NCBI GenBank assembly: GCA_964595485.1
Contig: CAZQQN010000004.1
Span: 50,716 to 114,715 of the forward strand
Direction of reading: 5' to 3'
Length of the DNA stretch: 64,000 nt
DNA from: CAZQQN01 sp964595485
GTDB lineage: Bacteria; Bacteroidota; Bacteroidia; CAILMK01; CAYYUA01
The position numbers and the translations under genes are program-made. Below the pieces are notes generated by a model. The model was not told the DNA's origin. It ran no database searches and worked only from the letters and a program-made list of their open reading frames with translations. Of this stretch, positions 36,240 through 45,774 are shown one piece after another. How positions within the stretch are numbered: the first letter of the stretch is position 1; each line of letters begins with the position of its first letter.

Positions 36240-37804
36240 ATGCTAACAGAAAAGGATATCCAGCAAATCAAGGAGAGGGGTAGCCACCCAAGTGCCGTTG
36301 AACAACAATTGGCTACATTCCGGCAAGGCTTTCCTTTTGCAACATTGGTCAAACAGGCAACCTCCGAGGATGGGGTTTGGCAAATGGCAGATGAAACAGT
36401 CGATAAAAAGGTGAAGGTTTACGAGCAAAGCCTCCACCATCATAAGGTTTTAAAATTTGTTCCGGCCTCTGGTGCTGCGAGTCGTATGTTTAAGGCCTTA
36501 TCAAGTTTCCTTGATCAATATGCTTCAAGCAATGGTCAGACCCAACAAAAGGCCTTGGAACAGGACCAGGCAGTATCTGATTTTTTTGAGCAAATTAGTA
36601 AGTTTCCATTTTTTGAGGACCTTCAAAAGGTAATCCATGAAGATGGGAATGATTTGCATAGCTTGATCGAAGCAGGAGATTATGCCGTGGTTTTACATTA
36701 CTTTCTAAAACCAGCTGGATTAGGCTATGAAGAACTGCCTAAGGGGCTTCTAAAGTTTCACAAGTACCGGGATAAGAGCCGGACCCCTTTTGAGGAGCAT
36801 TTGGTAGAAGCAGCTCATTATGCTACTTCAGGAGGTTTGGGTCATTTACACTTTACTGTTTCCCCCGAACATGATCAATTATTCAGGGAGCACCAGAAAG
36901 CTGTGCAATCAGATTATGAAGGATGGTTGACTGTAAACTATGAAGTTGGGTACTCTTACCAGGATCCCGCCACGGATACTATTGCGGTTGATTTAAACAA
37001 TAATCCTCTAAGGGATGAAAAAGATAAACTGGTTTTCCGGCCAGGTGGTCATGGTGCCTTGCTGGATAACCTCAACCAACAGGATGCCGATATCATTTAC
37101 ATCAAAAATATTGACAACGTGGTACCGACCGCATCAAGGCCCCTACTTACCGTTATAAAAAACTACTGGGTGGTGTTCTGCTGGAATACCGGGAGAAGAT
37201 ATTCAGCTACCTAAAACAAATAGAGAAGGCCTCAACCATGGATGGCCAATTATTAAGCGAGGTCAAGCAATTCCTGGAAACGGAACTTTGCATTCTACCC
37301 CCTGAAGGATTTGAAGGTTGGTCTGAAAAAGACCAATGGCACTATTGCAAGCAAAAGTTGAATCGCCCGTTAAGGGTATGTGGTATGGTAAAGAATGAGG
37401 GAGAGCCCGGTGGTGGCCCTTTCTGGGTAAAAAACAACGATGGCTCTGTATCGCTGCAAATCGTTGAAAAATCCCAAATAAACATAGACGACCCAAACCA
37501 AAAGGCTATCGTTGATGGTTCTACGCATTTTAACCCGGTGGACATAGCTTGTGCCATTAAAAACTTTAAAGGAGAGAGGTTTAACCTACCTGACTACCGG
37601 GATGATAATACAGGCTTCATCAGTCAAAAATCCAAAGGCGGCCAGGACTTAAAAGCCCTCGAGTTACCAGGGCTTTGGAATGGGGCCATGGCCCATTGGA
37701 ACACCATTTTCGTTGAGGTGCCCATTATCACTTTCAACCCAGTCAAAACCATCCTGGATTTACTTCGCGAAAATCATCAGGCTGAATTGGCAGAGAGCGT
37801 TTAA
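36240..37804 (+). pseudogene. DUF4301 family protein, interrupted by a one-base frameshift
   Basis: Two reading frames together make one DUF4301 protein of about 520 residues. The first part (36240 to about 37127) contains KFVPASGAASRMFKAL and HGALLDNLNQQDADII. The second part (from 37127) continues with YKKLLGGVLLEYREKI and PGGGPFWVKNNDGSVS and ends at 37804. At 37125-37127 the read is GTACCGACC; one extra base after GTACC would restore VVPDRIKAPTYRYKK. A single-base deletion, real or from sequencing, explains the break. DUF4301 is widespread in Bacteroidota and has no established function. It is the first gene upstream of the glycerate operon. Confidence 0.85.
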
Positions 37805-37840
37805 AACCATTGTTAGGCAACTTAACAAAAGGCAATCCAA

Positions 37841-38785
37841 ATGAAAATTATCGTATTAGACGGCTACACCCTAAACCCGGGTGACTTGGATTGGGAGCCA
37901 TTAAAGGCATTGGGTGAAGTAACAATTTACAACCGCACCCCACAAGAATTAATCCTGGAACGGGCCAAAGAAGCTGAGATCCTATTAACCAATAAAACGC
38001 CGCTAAGCAAAAGTGATTTAAACCAACTTTCAAATTTGCAGGGCATAGTAGTGCTTGCAACCGGATATGATATAATCGACATTCAAGAAGCAAAAAAACT
38101 GAATATCCCTGTCTGCAATGCTTCGGGCTACGCGACTGATTCCGTTGCTCAGCACACCTTTGCCTTGATATTGGAATTGATGAACCGGATAAGCCTTCAT
38201 GATTCGAAAGTGAAAGAAGGGTATTGGAGCCTGGATTTTTCCTTTTTTGCCAAGCCTATCCGGGAGTTAAAAGGCAAAACCCTTGGCTTAGTTGGCTATG
38301 GCCGAATAGCAAGAAGCGTAGCCAAGTTGGCCAGGGCATTTGATATGAATTTATTAATCAACCGAAAGCATCCTGCAAAAGAGGATGAAGGGTGTAAGGC
38401 TACCTTACCCGAAATTGCTGCCTACAGTGATGTGGTAAGTTTGCATTGCCCACTAACACCTGATAACAGGCATATGATAAACCGGGATTTTTTGCAGCAA
38501 ATGAAAAGTGATGCTTTACTGATCAATACAGCAAGGGGCCCGTTAATCGATGAAAAAGCTTTACAGGAAGGGCTAAAAAAAGGAGAATTGGCAGCAGCCG
38601 GACTTGATGTGTTAGCACAAGAACCTCCGGATGAAGACAATCCATTGTTCAAGGCACCAAATTGCATCATAACTCCCCACAATGCATGGGCCACAGTAGA
38701 ATCAAGGCAGCGATTAATGGATATCGTTGTAGCTAATGTACAAGCTTTCCTCAACGGCAAGCCTGAAAATGTGGTTAACCCATGA
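37841..38785 (+). CDS. D-2-hydroxyacid dehydrogenase (hydroxypyruvate/glycerate type)
   Basis: This 314-residue NAD(P)-dependent enzyme probably reduces hydroxypyruvate to D-glycerate. The Rossmann motif GLVGYGRIARSVAK lies near residues 148-161 and the catalytic residues are visible as R (NTARGPLIDEKAL), E (QEPPDEDNP) and H (TPHNAWATVESR). The latter NAW in place of the frequent GWAT/IASAT is typical of glycerate dehydrogenases. The stop overlaps the start of the glycerate kinase gene by 4 nt (ATGA), which ties the two together. The ATG at 37841 follows the DUF4301 stop by 36 bp. Confidence 0.88.
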   Translation: MKIIVLDGYTLNPGDLDWEPLKALGEVTIYNRTPQELILERAKEAEILLTNKTPLSKSDLNQLSNLQGIVVLATGYDIIDIQEAKKLNIPVCNASGYATDSVAQHTFALILELMNRISLHDSKVKEGYWSLDFSFFAKPIRELKGKTLGLVGYGRIARSVAKLARAFDMNLLINRKHPAKEDEGCKATLPEIAAYSDVVSLHCPLTPDNRHMINRDFLQQMKSDALLINTARGPLIDEKALQEGLKKGELAAAGLDVLAQEPPDEDNPLFKAPNCIITPHNAWATVESRQRLMDIVVANVQAFLNGKPENVVNP

Positions 38786-39909
38786 AAATCCTGCTGGCAC
38801 CTGATAAATTCAAGGATGCCATAAGTGCACAGGCTGCGTGCAAGGCCATGCAGGAGGGCATTAGCATGGCTGGTGATAAATTGCAAACGGTAGCTCTACC
38901 CATGGCCGATGGGGGAGAAGGCACAGGAGCTGTATTGACTGAAAACGTGCAGGGTGAATGGCATCCGGTTCAAACCTGTGACCCGCTAAACAGGAGCATA
39001 GAAGCTTTCATAGGTTTATCGCCTGATCATAAAACCGCCTACATTGAAATGGCAAGAGCCTCTGGTTTACAGATGCTTTCAAAGGAGGAGCGCAATTGCT
39101 TTTATACCAGCTCAGCAGGTACGGGTATCATGATCAAAAAGGCAGTGGAGTGGGGAGTTGATGATATCATACTTGGCATAGGCGGTAGTGCAACCTGTGA
39201 CGGTGGTATGGGAATGGCCTCTTCATTAGGCTACCAGTTCAAAGATGAAGCGGGAAACCTGATAGAACCGTGTGGAAAAAACCTCTCTAAAGTGAAAAAA
39301 ATTGACAATGCCAATGTATTAGAGGAACTAAGGGAAGTTAATATTGATGTCGCTTGCGATGTAGACAATTATTTATTGGGGAAACAGGGAGCAGCTTATA
39401 TTTATGCACCGCAGAAAGGCGCTGACCCTAAGCAAGTTGATTCACTCGAAGAGGGGCTTAAAAACCTTGCTTACCTTGTTAATCAACAGCTTGGGGTAAC
39501 CCTTGAGCACTTACCCGGGGCTGGTGCAGCAGGCGGATTGGGTGCTGGCGCTAAGGCATTTTTAGGCGCGTCATTGAGAAAAGGCGTTGATTTAGTGCTA
39601 GAGCGTACTAAATTCAGGCAATACCTTGCCAATGTTGACTGGATCATAACCGGTGAAGGAAGGATTGATGAGCAAAGTACCCATGGGAAAGTCATTCAAG
39701 GTGTTGTTAGTGAAGCTGCCCGCTTCAAAATACCTGTAGCAGCTTTATGTGGTACTCTCCAGGCTTCTACTGCGATCATCGAAAAATCAGGCTTAGCCTA
39801 TGCCACATCAATAATCAGGCAACCATGCTCCCTACAGCAATCCCTGAATAATGCCTGCGATGACCTCACCTATGCCACTTTTAATTTAGCCCGTTTCATA
39901 AGCCGTTAA
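38782..39909 (+). CDS. Glycerate 2-kinase (GK-II, GarK/GlxK type)
   Basis: This 375-residue enzyme phosphorylates D-glycerate to 2-phosphoglycerate (or 3-phosphoglycerate), feeding it to glycolysis. Family segments are intact: MKILLAPDKFKDAISA at the start, PMADGGEGT at about 34-42, GIGGSATCDGGMGMASSLGY at about 133-152, and GAGAAGGLGAGAKAFLG further on. It is coupled to the dehydrogenase gene by an ATGA overlap. Together they convert hydroxypyruvate to phosphoglycerate, as used in serine and glycolate metabolism. Confidence 0.95.
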   Translation: MKILLAPDKFKDAISAQAACKAMQEGISMAGDKLQTVALPMADGGEGTGAVLTENVQGEWHPVQTCDPLNRSIEAFIGLSPDHKTAYIEMARASGLQMLSKEERNCFYTSSAGTGIMIKKAVEWGVDDIILGIGGSATCDGGMGMASSLGYQFKDEAGNLIEPCGKNLSKVKKIDNANVLEELREVNIDVACDVDNYLLGKQGAAYIYAPQKGADPKQVDSLEEGLKNLAYLVNQQLGVTLEHLPGAGAAGGLGAGAKAFLGASLRKGVDLVLERTKFRQYLANVDWIITGEGRIDEQSTHGKVIQGVVSEAARFKIPVAALCGTLQASTAIIEKSGLAYATSIIRQPCSLQQSLNNACDDLTYATFNLARFISR

Positions 39910-39981
39910 TTAGTAGCTTTGGAATTAAAAGAAGCCTGAACTGGTTTTAGGCACAAAATCATATTCATAATATTTGAATCA

Positions 39982-40404
39982 TTGGCACGAATTAAAATTG
40001 ACTTACCCGAGCATTTCCTGTTCACAACCACCCTTTCAGTTAGGATCACAGACCTAAATTATGGCGTTCACCTTGGAAATGATGCCTTGCTTGGTATGAT
40101 ACACGAGGCTCGAATGCAATTCCTTGATTCTTTCGGCTACAGTGAATTAAACCTGGCCGGCGTTTCCCTGATTATGGCCGATTCGGCCATCGTTTACAAA
40201 TACCAGGCTTATTTTCAAGATCCCCTGGCTTTTGATATTACTGCCGGTGAATTTTCAGCGAAAGGGTTCGATATATTTTACCGGATCACCCACGCAATTA
40301 ACCACCAATTAATTGCTAAGGCCAAAACGGGTATGGTCTGCTATGATTATGAAAATGCGCAATTGGAAAACGTTCCCGAAGATTTCAAGGCTTATTTTCA
40401 TTGA
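39982..40404 (+). CDS. 4HBT-family acyl-CoA thioesterase
   Basis: This 140-residue hotdog-fold protein is likely to hydrolyse acyl- or aroyl-CoA thioesters. VRITDLNYGVHLGNDALLGMIHEARMQF near the N-terminus contains the conserved asparagine/histidine region of the family, and the length is normal. There is no useful ATG upstream, so the TTG at 39982 (MARIKIDLPEHF) is taken as start. It follows the glycerate kinase stop by 72 bp on the same strand, which suggests loose operon membership. The physiological substrate cannot be told from sequence. Confidence 0.8.
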   Translation: MARIKIDLPEHFLFTTTLSVRITDLNYGVHLGNDALLGMIHEARMQFLDSFGYSELNLAGVSLIMADSAIVYKYQAYFQDPLAFDITAGEFSAKGFDIFYRITHAINHQLIAKAKTGMVCYDYENAQLENVPEDFKAYFH

Positions 40405-40445
40405 GAAAGATAACCTTTTATTAACTCTTTTTATAATTGGAGCGA

Positions 40446-41114
40446 ATGGATGAAAATACAACATTTAAAAATAGCCTTTATCTCCCGGTTTCTTTTGTAT
40501 TGTTACTTTGGCTTATCAAATTGCTGGAGTTTACTTTTGAGACACAGTGGGCTAAGTACTTAGGCGTTTTCCCAAGAACATGGGAAGGGCTATCAGGGCT
40601 TCTCACATTCCCTTTAGTTCACGGGGATTTTGGGCATTTGGCATCCAATAGTGTTCCGCTACTGGTTTTAAGTACTGCTATCTTATATTTCTACCGTCCT
40701 GTGGCTCTACGAGTCATAGGGCTTATTTACGTGCTCCATGGATTACTGGTTTTTATAGCTGCCCGGCAGGTTGTCCATATAGGAGCTAGTGGGTTAGTGT
40801 ACGGCTTTGCCACCTTTCTGCTTGCAAGTGGTATTATCCGGAAAGACAGATCCTTAATGGCCATATCCTTATTGGTGACATTCCTTTATGGCGGTATGGT
40901 ATGGGGCGTTTTACCAATTAAAGAGGGGGTTTCCTGGGAAGGCCATTTATTCGGTGCTTTAAGCGGTATTTTTTCTGCTTTCCTTTATAAGGATGAGGGT
41001 CCTCAAAGAAAGCGATATGAGTGGGAAGAAAAAGACGATTTACCAGATAAAGGCATTTGGGATTATTACTCTGTTTTCCCCCCTCCCAAGCATCCTGAAG
41101 ATGAAGAGCAGTAG
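40446..41114 (+). CDS. Rhomboid intramembrane serine protease
   Basis: This 222-residue membrane protease has about six transmembrane helices. The catalytic serine is S115 in HIGASGLVYG and the catalytic histidine is H167 in WEGHLFGALSG. The oxyanion-hole asparagine is N68 in GHLASNSVPLL. All required residues are in place, so it is probably active. Rhomboids cut transmembrane anchors of membrane proteins near the surface. A TTG at 40437 would add three residues; the ATG at 40446 is preferred. The C-terminus is a charged cytoplasmic tail. Confidence 0.93.
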   Translation: MDENTTFKNSLYLPVSFVLLLWLIKLLEFTFETQWAKYLGVFPRTWEGLSGLLTFPLVHGDFGHLASNSVPLLVLSTAILYFYRPVALRVIGLIYVLHGLLVFIAARQVVHIGASGLVYGFATFLLASGIIRKDRSLMAISLLVTFLYGGMVWGVLPIKEGVSWEGHLFGALSGIFSAFLYKDEGPQRKRYEWEEKDDLPDKGIWDYYSVFPPPKHPEDEEQ

Positions 41115-41275
41115 TTAGTATAATAAAAGCTTAAGCTGATTTATTACTTTGTACTAAGCATCGGCAAACCTTATATTGAAGATTAAGGGTAATGTATGCT
41201 TATTTTATTTCGCCTCAACTCTTCCTATTTTTTTGTTATAAATCAGCATTCTCGCTATCAAAGGTAATAGCTGTA

Positions 41276-42166
41276 ATGAATAATAATTGTATGACAAAGC
41301 CTGAGTGGCTCGATAAATCAGAATATCCTTTTGATTCTCACTATTTTGACACGGATCGGGGTAAGATGCACTATATAGATGAAGGAAAGGGGAAGCCGCT
41401 GGTTTTTTTACATGGCAACCCGGATTGGTCTTTCTCCTATCGCAATGTTATAAAAAGTTTGAAAGAGCATTATCGCTGCATTGCACCGGATTATTTGGGC
41501 TTTGGGCTTTCAGACAAGCCTGTGGATTTTGGCTATCAACCATGGCTTCTGGCACATGCCATTCACCAATTAATCCACTACCTGGATTTAACGGACATCA
41601 CACTCGTGGTCAATGATTGGGGCGGGCCGATTGGGTTTGATTTCACCATTCGAAATCCTGAAAGGGTTAGCAGTTTAGTCATCATGAATACTTGGATGTG
41701 GCCGCTGAATCATTATTCCTCATTTGTGCTTTTCAGTCGGTTAATGAGCGGAAAAAGCGGCAAATTTTTGACGGGGCAACTGAATTTATTTGTCAAAGTA
41801 CTGGTTTGGCTCGCCGTGTACGATAAAAAAAGCTTCACTGATAATATCCATAGGCATTACCGAATGCCATTTGATGAATCCCAAAAGCGGGTAGCCACTA
41901 TCCAATTACCGCATTTTCTAATCTCAGGCAGGGATTGGTTTAAGGAATTATGGGAAAACAGAAGCACCATCCAATCAAAGCAAAACCTATTGATATGGGG
42001 CTTGAAAGATCCTGCTTTTGGCAAACATTTCCTGGAAGCATGGCAATCAATATTACCAAATGCTAATGTTTTACCCCTCTCAAAAGCAGCCCATTTTCCA
42101 CAGGAATGTCAAAGTAAGCAGGTGACCCATGCTATCAGACAAATGTTGACCGGTTCCCCCAATTAG
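41276..42166 (+). CDS. Alpha/beta hydrolase, haloalkane dehalogenase-like
   Basis: This protein of about 296 residues has the alpha/beta-hydrolase fold. The nucleophile elbow reads VVNDWGGPIGFD with D114 in place of serine. HGNPDWSFSYR (46-56) supplies the asparagine that, with the tryptophan after D114, binds halide in haloalkane dehalogenases. An acid in LLIWGLKDPAF and the histidine in KAAHFPQEC complete the triad. The pattern fits a haloalkane dehalogenase-type enzyme, but epoxide or other hydrolase activity is possible. The ATG at 41276 is chosen; ATG 41291 is also sensible. Its stop overlaps that of the convergent gene by 4 nt. Confidence 0.8.
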   Translation: MNNNCMTKPEWLDKSEYPFDSHYFDTDRGKMHYIDEGKGKPLVFLHGNPDWSFSYRNVIKSLKEHYRCIAPDYLGFGLSDKPVDFGYQPWLLAHAIHQLIHYLDLTDITLVVNDWGGPIGFDFTIRNPERVSSLVIMNTWMWPLNHYSSFVLFSRLMSGKSGKFLTGQLNLFVKVLVWLAVYDKKSFTDNIHRHYRMPFDESQKRVATIQLPHFLISGRDWFKELWENRSTIQSKQNLLIWGLKDPAFGKHFLEAWQSILPNANVLPLSKAAHFPQECQSKQVTHAIRQMLTGSPN

Positions 42167-44988
42167 CCTTTTTCCTCAGCAATCTTAAATATCAGGTGGC
42201 TGCTTTTTCTGGGTTTTGGAACAGTTAATTGAAGTTTATACCTATTTCCTGGCTTGAGCGTTAAGCCAACATCTTCACAAAGCCTTTTTAAATTGACTTC
42301 CCTAACAGGTTTTTGATGGCTTTGAAACTGATCCCCGTAAATATTACTATCAACTGCGTTGTTCAAAGGCTTAATGGATACTTTATATTGAATGGTATCG
42401 CATCGATAAAGCCGGCTTCCTGCCAAGGTCATTCTATCGTTTAGCCGAACGGTATTGCTTGCTTTATCTCCATTCATAGAAAGCTTTGGTTTTGGATCCG
42501 GCTCTGCTATAAAGGCAAGATCCCCGTATTTAGGATTAGGTTCGGGCGTTGGCGCCATAAACTGCTCATTAACATTTTTACAAACTTTTTTTGAGGCTTT
42601 GCGAGCACCACTCACTGGGTCAAAATAATGGATCCTGTAAGACTGGGCTTCCTTGTCCCTAATTTGAATGGTGCATCCATTGGTTGAGGGAATTGTAGTA
42701 TCCCCATCAGGCTCTCCTGCAAGGTAATCGACACTGGTTTTAAAAAGGCTGGCGTAGTAGAATGCTGTGTCCTGAACATAGCCATAGAATTTAGGTTCTC
42801 CCGGCTTATTGTCCAGAACTTTGAAACCAAAGAGGTGAAAAGGCATACTGTCTACACCAATTTGAGAGCCGTTGAGGTAGGGGCGTTTATCCATAGTATT
42901 GGAAACCGTTTTCAGTTCCCGGTTAAAGTTGATGTATTGGATGAAATTTTGAATCCCTTTAAACACCCCTAAACCTCCTTCATTAAACCTTACTTTATCA
43001 CTGTACCATGGTAAATCATACTGCTTGTAACCCATGTAGTCGAATTTGTCAGCGCCATTCCAAACGGCATTTTTTTTCTCATAGCGGGGATGATTCGTAG
43101 ACCAAGCCACAGATGGCCCTAAAGAACCTGAAAAAAGCCCCCTCCATAAAACATTGTGGTGATAAACAGAGGGATTATCAATTTCACTTTTTGTATAAGC
43201 ATGGTCACTAATATTAAACCAAAAACTATTAATCATGACGCCTTTATCCAACTCCTTTCTCATCCTTAAGGGGTATTTGAAAAATCGACTTGTTTCCCAA
43301 CGGGTTTTAAGCCGCAAACTATTAGCAAAGCTTACTTTCTCAGTATCCTCTTCAGGCGGATTGGCCCTTAAATTAACGCAATAGTCAGAACCCTTTAAAC
43401 AGGTTTTAGAACTGAAATCGCTTATTATCTGACAGTTGCACTTATTTTTTATATCCCCTAAATAGCCCTGGTTGATTTCCAGAAAGTCCAAACTTTTCAA
43501 TTGAGCAATGTCAGTAATGATACTATCTTTTTGGTTTCCCTGATCGTAAAACTTGTAAACGTTAAAAGCACCAGGGGAAACAGGGTGGCGACCGTGATCA
43601 ACATCTTTAATGTAACGCGCCAGCGACTGGTACCACGCCTTAATTGAATCGGATGCTTCAAAACATGATAAAGAAGGACCCTTACCGGGTATTTGCTTTA
43701 TGTTGGCCATCTCATCCATTATTTCCCAGCTTATTATATTAGAGGCGTGGCCCCATCGAGCTACCATGTATCGGACCATGTTTTTTAACTCTTCAAATCC
43801 ACGGGTATTCCGCCTAAAAAATTGACAAGGGTTATTGTAAAAGCCGGCTCTCACTTCCTTGTTCCAAGGATTCCATGAATCCCAATCTTTTTTAAAAATG
43901 TAAAATTGAAGGATGCTGAATTTAAGATAGATCCCTTTTTTGTCAGCATATTGAAAGATTTTGTCGTATCGCCAGGCGTTTTTAAGGTTGTATGCCAACG
44001 CACCGCTCGAATCTTTTCCAAAATCCGCTTTGTAAGGATTGTAATATAAAAAATGGTTAGAATGGTCTGGGTGGGCTTCCCCATTTATGGAAAATCGGAA
44101 ATAATTGGCATTGTTTTCAACTAATTCATCAATGTATCCTTTGTACTGGCACAATCCACCAATTGCGCGCATTCTCTTATCAGAGCCATAAATCCTGCCT
44201 TTGTACTCAGCCCCGCATGGTCCTGAATTAAATGGGTTTTTTTGGTTTTTACGGGTTAGCAGGTGTTGATTCAGCCAGCCGCTACGATCACTTGGTATAT
44301 TTTCTCCATTCGGAATAATCAGGTCTTTTGATGCTTTATGCCTCAGGTAAAAAGGCGTTTGCTTCCCACTATTTTGCTGATTAACTTCAATGTAACCTGA
44401 GAATTCCTGTTTGGATCTAACCTTAAAGGTTAGTCCTTCTTTTAAATTCGTTGTTTTCGGGAATTGGTAATAATAGGTTTGGTTAAGACGGGTACTTTTG
44501 ATTTTAGCATGAATCCTGAAACGCCATTCACCTAATTGCTGAGGTCTAAAGCGCACCCGCCACTCAGCAGCCCCTTTCTTTAAACGGTAAGCCTCATACC
44601 GACTTTTAGCAACTTTCCTGGCTTGCTTCTTTTTTTTCAGGTAAGCATAATCACAAGGATTATCAGGACTATCAGCAAAGTAGTAGTCTTCGTAATAAAA
44701 AGCATTGATCTGCTTTCTTTTGCCCTTGGGGGACTCAAACGTTACCCAAACGTCTACCTGATCAGGGTCATATTGGTTAAGATTAAGGGACCGCCATTTT
44801 GGGACTTTAAAGCGAATTTCCTGCTTATCGAACTGCTGAAGTTCGTATTGGTAACCTTTTAACCGGATATCGTCTTTCAAAAACTGGGCTTTACTGGTTA
44901 AAGTAAAGCCAATGATCCCCAATAAAGTCAATATAAAGAGCCTTCCTAAAAACAAATTAGCCCTTATAGCCAGAAGTCCCATAATCAT
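42163..44988 (-). CDS. DUF5060-containing glycoside-hydrolase-like exported protein
   Basis: This protein of about 941 residues has an N-terminal signal-anchor or signal peptide (ANLFLGRLFILTLLGIIGFTL). A DUF5060 beta-sandwich (about 30-165) contains VDVWVTFESPKGKR and GEWRFRIHAK. A TIM-barrel-like region follows, with IISWEIMDEMANI (a likely acid/base glutamate) and HGRHPVSPGAFN. A C-terminal beta-rich part ends the protein. DUF5060 usually accompanies GH-like barrels that cut polysaccharides. The catalytic pair is not proven. A GTG at 45039 is the longest start, but the ATG at 44988 precedes the signal better. It lies downstream of recO. Confidence 0.7.
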   Translation of the reverse strand: MIMGLLAIRANLFLGRLFILTLLGIIGFTLTSKAQFLKDDIRLKGYQYELQQFDKQEIRFKVPKWRSLNLNQYDPDQVDVWVTFESPKGKRKQINAFYYEDYYFADSPDNPCDYAYLKKKKQARKVAKSRYEAYRLKKGAAEWRVRFRPQQLGEWRFRIHAKIKSTRLNQTYYYQFPKTTNLKEGLTFKVRSKQEFSGYIEVNQQNSGKQTPFYLRHKASKDLIIPNGENIPSDRSGWLNQHLLTRKNQKNPFNSGPCGAEYKGRIYGSDKRMRAIGGLCQYKGYIDELVENNANYFRFSINGEAHPDHSNHFLYYNPYKADFGKDSSGALAYNLKNAWRYDKIFQYADKKGIYLKFSILQFYIFKKDWDSWNPWNKEVRAGFYNNPCQFFRRNTRGFEELKNMVRYMVARWGHASNIISWEIMDEMANIKQIPGKGPSLSCFEASDSIKAWYQSLARYIKDVDHGRHPVSPGAFNVYKFYDQGNQKDSIITDIAQLKSLDFLEINQGYLGDIKNKCNCQIISDFSSKTCLKGSDYCVNLRANPPEEDTEKVSFANSLRLKTRWETSRFFKYPLRMRKELDKGVMINSFWFNISDHAYTKSEIDNPSVYHHNVLWRGLFSGSLGPSVAWSTNHPRYEKKNAVWNGADKFDYMGYKQYDLPWYSDKVRFNEGGLGVFKGIQNFIQYINFNRELKTVSNTMDKRPYLNGSQIGVDSMPFHLFGFKVLDNKPGEPKFYGYVQDTAFYYASLFKTSVDYLAGEPDGDTTIPSTNGCTIQIRDKEAQSYRIHYFDPVSGARKASKKVCKNVNEQFMAPTPEPNPKYGDLAFIAEPDPKPKLSMNGDKASNTVRLNDRMTLAGSRLYRCDTIQYKVSIKPLNNAVDSNIYGDQFQSHQKPVREVNLKRLCEDVGLTLKPGNRYKLQLTVPKPRKSSHLIFKIAEEKG

Positions 44989-45045
44989 TTTCAAAAATGA
45001 GATTTTTTTGATGAGTTGACGGAAACCAACACATTGCACTTTTCA

Positions 45046-45774
45046 TTAGGCTTGAAGCACTTCCCTTATAACTGTGGATGACTGAACGCGTGAGAATGCT
45101 GACAGGTGGAGCCGGAAATAATCCAAAAGCTTATCCAGTAAATATTGACGGGTTTCGCGCGGAATCGTTAAATTACTCAATGATTCCGTATTGGCTTGAA
45201 TGATCAAAGACAGGTACTCAGACTCGGGTGGATAAATGCCGTACCCTTCTTCCGGCTTTTTTGACTGAAAAGTACCCTCCATAAGGTTAAAGTAAGAACG
45301 ATCGCTAGCCAAATTATTCCTTGGATAGAAGCCAAGAAAAGTACTCAGTTTAACTAAGAAGAATAACGGAAAATTGGCAAGACTGCCTTGCCACTGATCA
45401 AGCAATTGAATTAACTGTGCCAGGTAATCAAACAGGTCTGTATTGGCTTCTTCTTCCTGGACAGTTTTATTGAGTACTTCAGCCATAAATATAGCCAGTG
45501 AGGTTTTTTCAATCTGAAAGGGAATAGCATTGTAAACAGGATTGATCTTCAACTCCTTGATTTTTTGCAACTGCCGGCCGGGTTTATAATAAACCTCCAT
45601 TTCCAATTGATTCAAATGTTGAAAGTGGGAAGGCTGAAAGGCACTTTTTTTACGATAAGCCCCCTGCACAAGGAAACCTTGCATACCAAGATCCCTGGTC
45701 AGTATTTGAGCAACAAGGCTTGTTTCTGCATACTTGGTAGCTTTTATGACGATGCCCTGTGTATTGTGAAGCAT
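45046..45774 (-). CDS. recO: DNA repair protein RecO
   Basis: This 242-residue protein works with RecR and RecF to load RecA on single-stranded DNA. The N-terminal OB fold (TQGIVIKATKYAETSLVAQILTRDLG at 5-30) is typical, followed by the helical domain. The family zinc-finger cysteines are absent, as is common in Bacteroidota. The ATG at 45772-45774 directly abuts the porZ stop (45775), so the two genes share a transcript and are likely coupled in translation. The gene order porZ-recO is one I know from other Bacteroidota. Confidence 0.93.
   Translation of the reverse strand: MLHNTQGIVIKATKYAETSLVAQILTRDLGMQGFLVQGAYRKKSAFQPSHFQHLNQLEMEVYYKPGRQLQKIKELKINPVYNAIPFQIEKTSLAIFMAEVLNKTVQEEEANTDLFDYLAQLIQLLDQWQGSLANFPLFFLVKLSTFLGFYPRNNLASDRSYFNLMEGTFQSKKPEEGYGIYPPESEYLSLIIQANTESLSNLTIPRETRQYLLDKLLDYFRLHLSAFSRVQSSTVIREVLQA

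Noticed and set aside
37110..37140. Programmed ribosomal frameshift in DUF4301
   Set aside because: There is no slippery heptamer or following strong pseudoknot; a simple one-base indel explains the data.
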